Assembly: GCF_026914265.1 (NCBI RefSeq)
Contig: NC_069135.1
Location: forward strand, 18,034,406 to 18,098,405
Direction: 5' to 3'
Length of the DNA: 64,000 nt
From: Mya arenaria
Lineage: Eukaryota > Mollusca > Bivalvia > Myida > Myidae
Of the stretch, positions 63,320 through 64,000 are shown in pieces. Under the pieces are notes generated by a model. It was not told the origin of the DNA. It saw only the letters and a list, made by a program, of their open reading frames with translations, and made no database searches. A program made the translations under genes and the position numbers. Every line of letters begins with the position of its first letter. The first letter of the stretch is position 1.

Positions 63320-63800
63320 TTTGACAGCCATTTTTCAACCTTTGACCTATTCACGTGAACATGACCTTCGAGGTACAGACCTAGGCTTTGTGCCACATCA
63401 CGGTGAACGTTCATGGCATGTTGTTTTTTCAAATCAGCTATAACGCTTGTTTAAGACAAGGATCAACCTTGGTCTCTAAGCATGACCTTGACATTTGAGA
63501 TAAGACCATGGTCAAGATACAAGGACAAGGATCATTTCAACTTTTTTCCTCTAAAGGAGACCTTTACCTCGGACACACAGACCTAGATCTTTTGCAAGAC
63601 ACACCAACTAATAGCGAACTTTCATGGCCATTTTTTTTTTAAATCCTATAATGGTCAAGACAGAGCTCGGACCCGAATCATTGAATTTTTTTACCTCTAT
63701 AGGTGACCATTGAGTTTCAGACCTGGGTCTTGTGCATGACACCACTTCATCATGGTGAACCTTCATGCCAATTTTTTTGTAAATTAACTATGCATTGCTC
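63320..63800. repeat. Tandem dispersed repeat, about 160-bp unit, three copies
   Basis: Three diverged units share ACCTTTGA/ACCTCGGAC..CAGACCTAG(G)..CTTTGTGC/CTTGTGCATGACAC..TGGTGAAC(C)TTCATG. This looks like an abundant interspersed repeat inside the G6PD intron. It contains TGACCTTGA at 63483-63491, a match to an ERR/SF-1-type half-site, probably by chance of repeat composition. Confidence 0.65.
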
Positions 63801-64000
63801 ACCGCACACAAGTTTGACATAAAAAATCTCGTAATTAAAGTTTATCTTTTGCCGATCTGTATTTCAAAATTTTAAGTAGGTACATTGCACTATGCACAGA
63901 ATAGAAGCTATTCAATTAAGGAAAGGCTGAATGTGGTAGAATTGTCTTTTATGCACACTGAATTTAAGTGAAGAGAGCAACTAGTTGGTCAATGCCATTG

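Larger units (their letters stand above)
63072..64000 (-). other. G6PD intron, partial
   Basis: Intron sequence upstream of the penultimate exon, running off the window; contains the poly(G) run and the tandem dispersed repeat listed separately. Confidence 0.75.

Overview
The window is AT-rich eukaryotic DNA with intron-split genes, many short tandem repeats and decayed transposons. Gene content (small eukaryotic universal stress proteins, EGF-repeat scavenger-type receptors, G6PD) and the style of the repeats suggest a lophotrochozoan, most likely a bivalve mollusc. That assignment is inference; no species is named. All recognisable genes lie on the minus strand.

Positions 1 to about 52.8 kb are built from a duplicated cassette of roughly 19 kb. 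Unit 1 (about 1-18.9 kb) has a minisatellite, a universal stress protein (USP) gene, a long spacer and an EGF-repeat receptor gene. Unit 2 (about 18.99-37.7 kb) has the same parts in the same order and orientation. Unit 3 (about 41.4-52.8 kb) keeps the USP gene and a decayed spacer, but no receptor was found. The three USP genes share one four-exon structure. Copy A (2.4-5.0 kb) is dead; copies B (21.35-24.98 kb) and C (43.11-48.03 kb) are intact 156-residue proteins. The two receptors also share a four-exon structure: signal peptide and EGF exon, transmembrane exon, and two cytoplasmic exons. Copy 2 is intact (487 residues). Copy 1 has lost the end of its EGF exon but carries a good, phase-compatible upstream splice donor that would give a shorter receptor of 398 residues. 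A scrap of a further receptor copy lies at 16.68 kb.

The spacers carry transposon traces: a foldback element with arms of about 550 bp (8.2-10.2 kb), a tRNA-derived SINE (10.7-10.97 kb), a miniature LTR-like relic with a tRNA-like part (27.8-28.14 kb), a 5'-truncated LINE (38.04-39.75 kb), a MITE with a perfect 9-bp target duplication (50.65-50.99 kb) and a hAT-like MITE (52.13-52.50 kb). Minisatellites include a 41/42-bp family at the start of units 1 and 2, an 87-bp VNTR at 6.8 kb, and a 30-bp array at 56.1-57.6 kb with a 441-bp higher-order repeat.

The right end (about 57.6-64 kb) holds the 3' end of a glucose-6-phosphate dehydrogenase gene. It has two different last exons, 1.5 kb apart and in the same splice phase. 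Both encode a full G6PD C-terminus with the residues that contact structural NADP+, and each has its own candidate poly(A) signal. This apparent alternative-terminal-exon arrangement is the most interesting observation in the window. Between 53 and 56 kb only weak, unrecognised reading frames were found.
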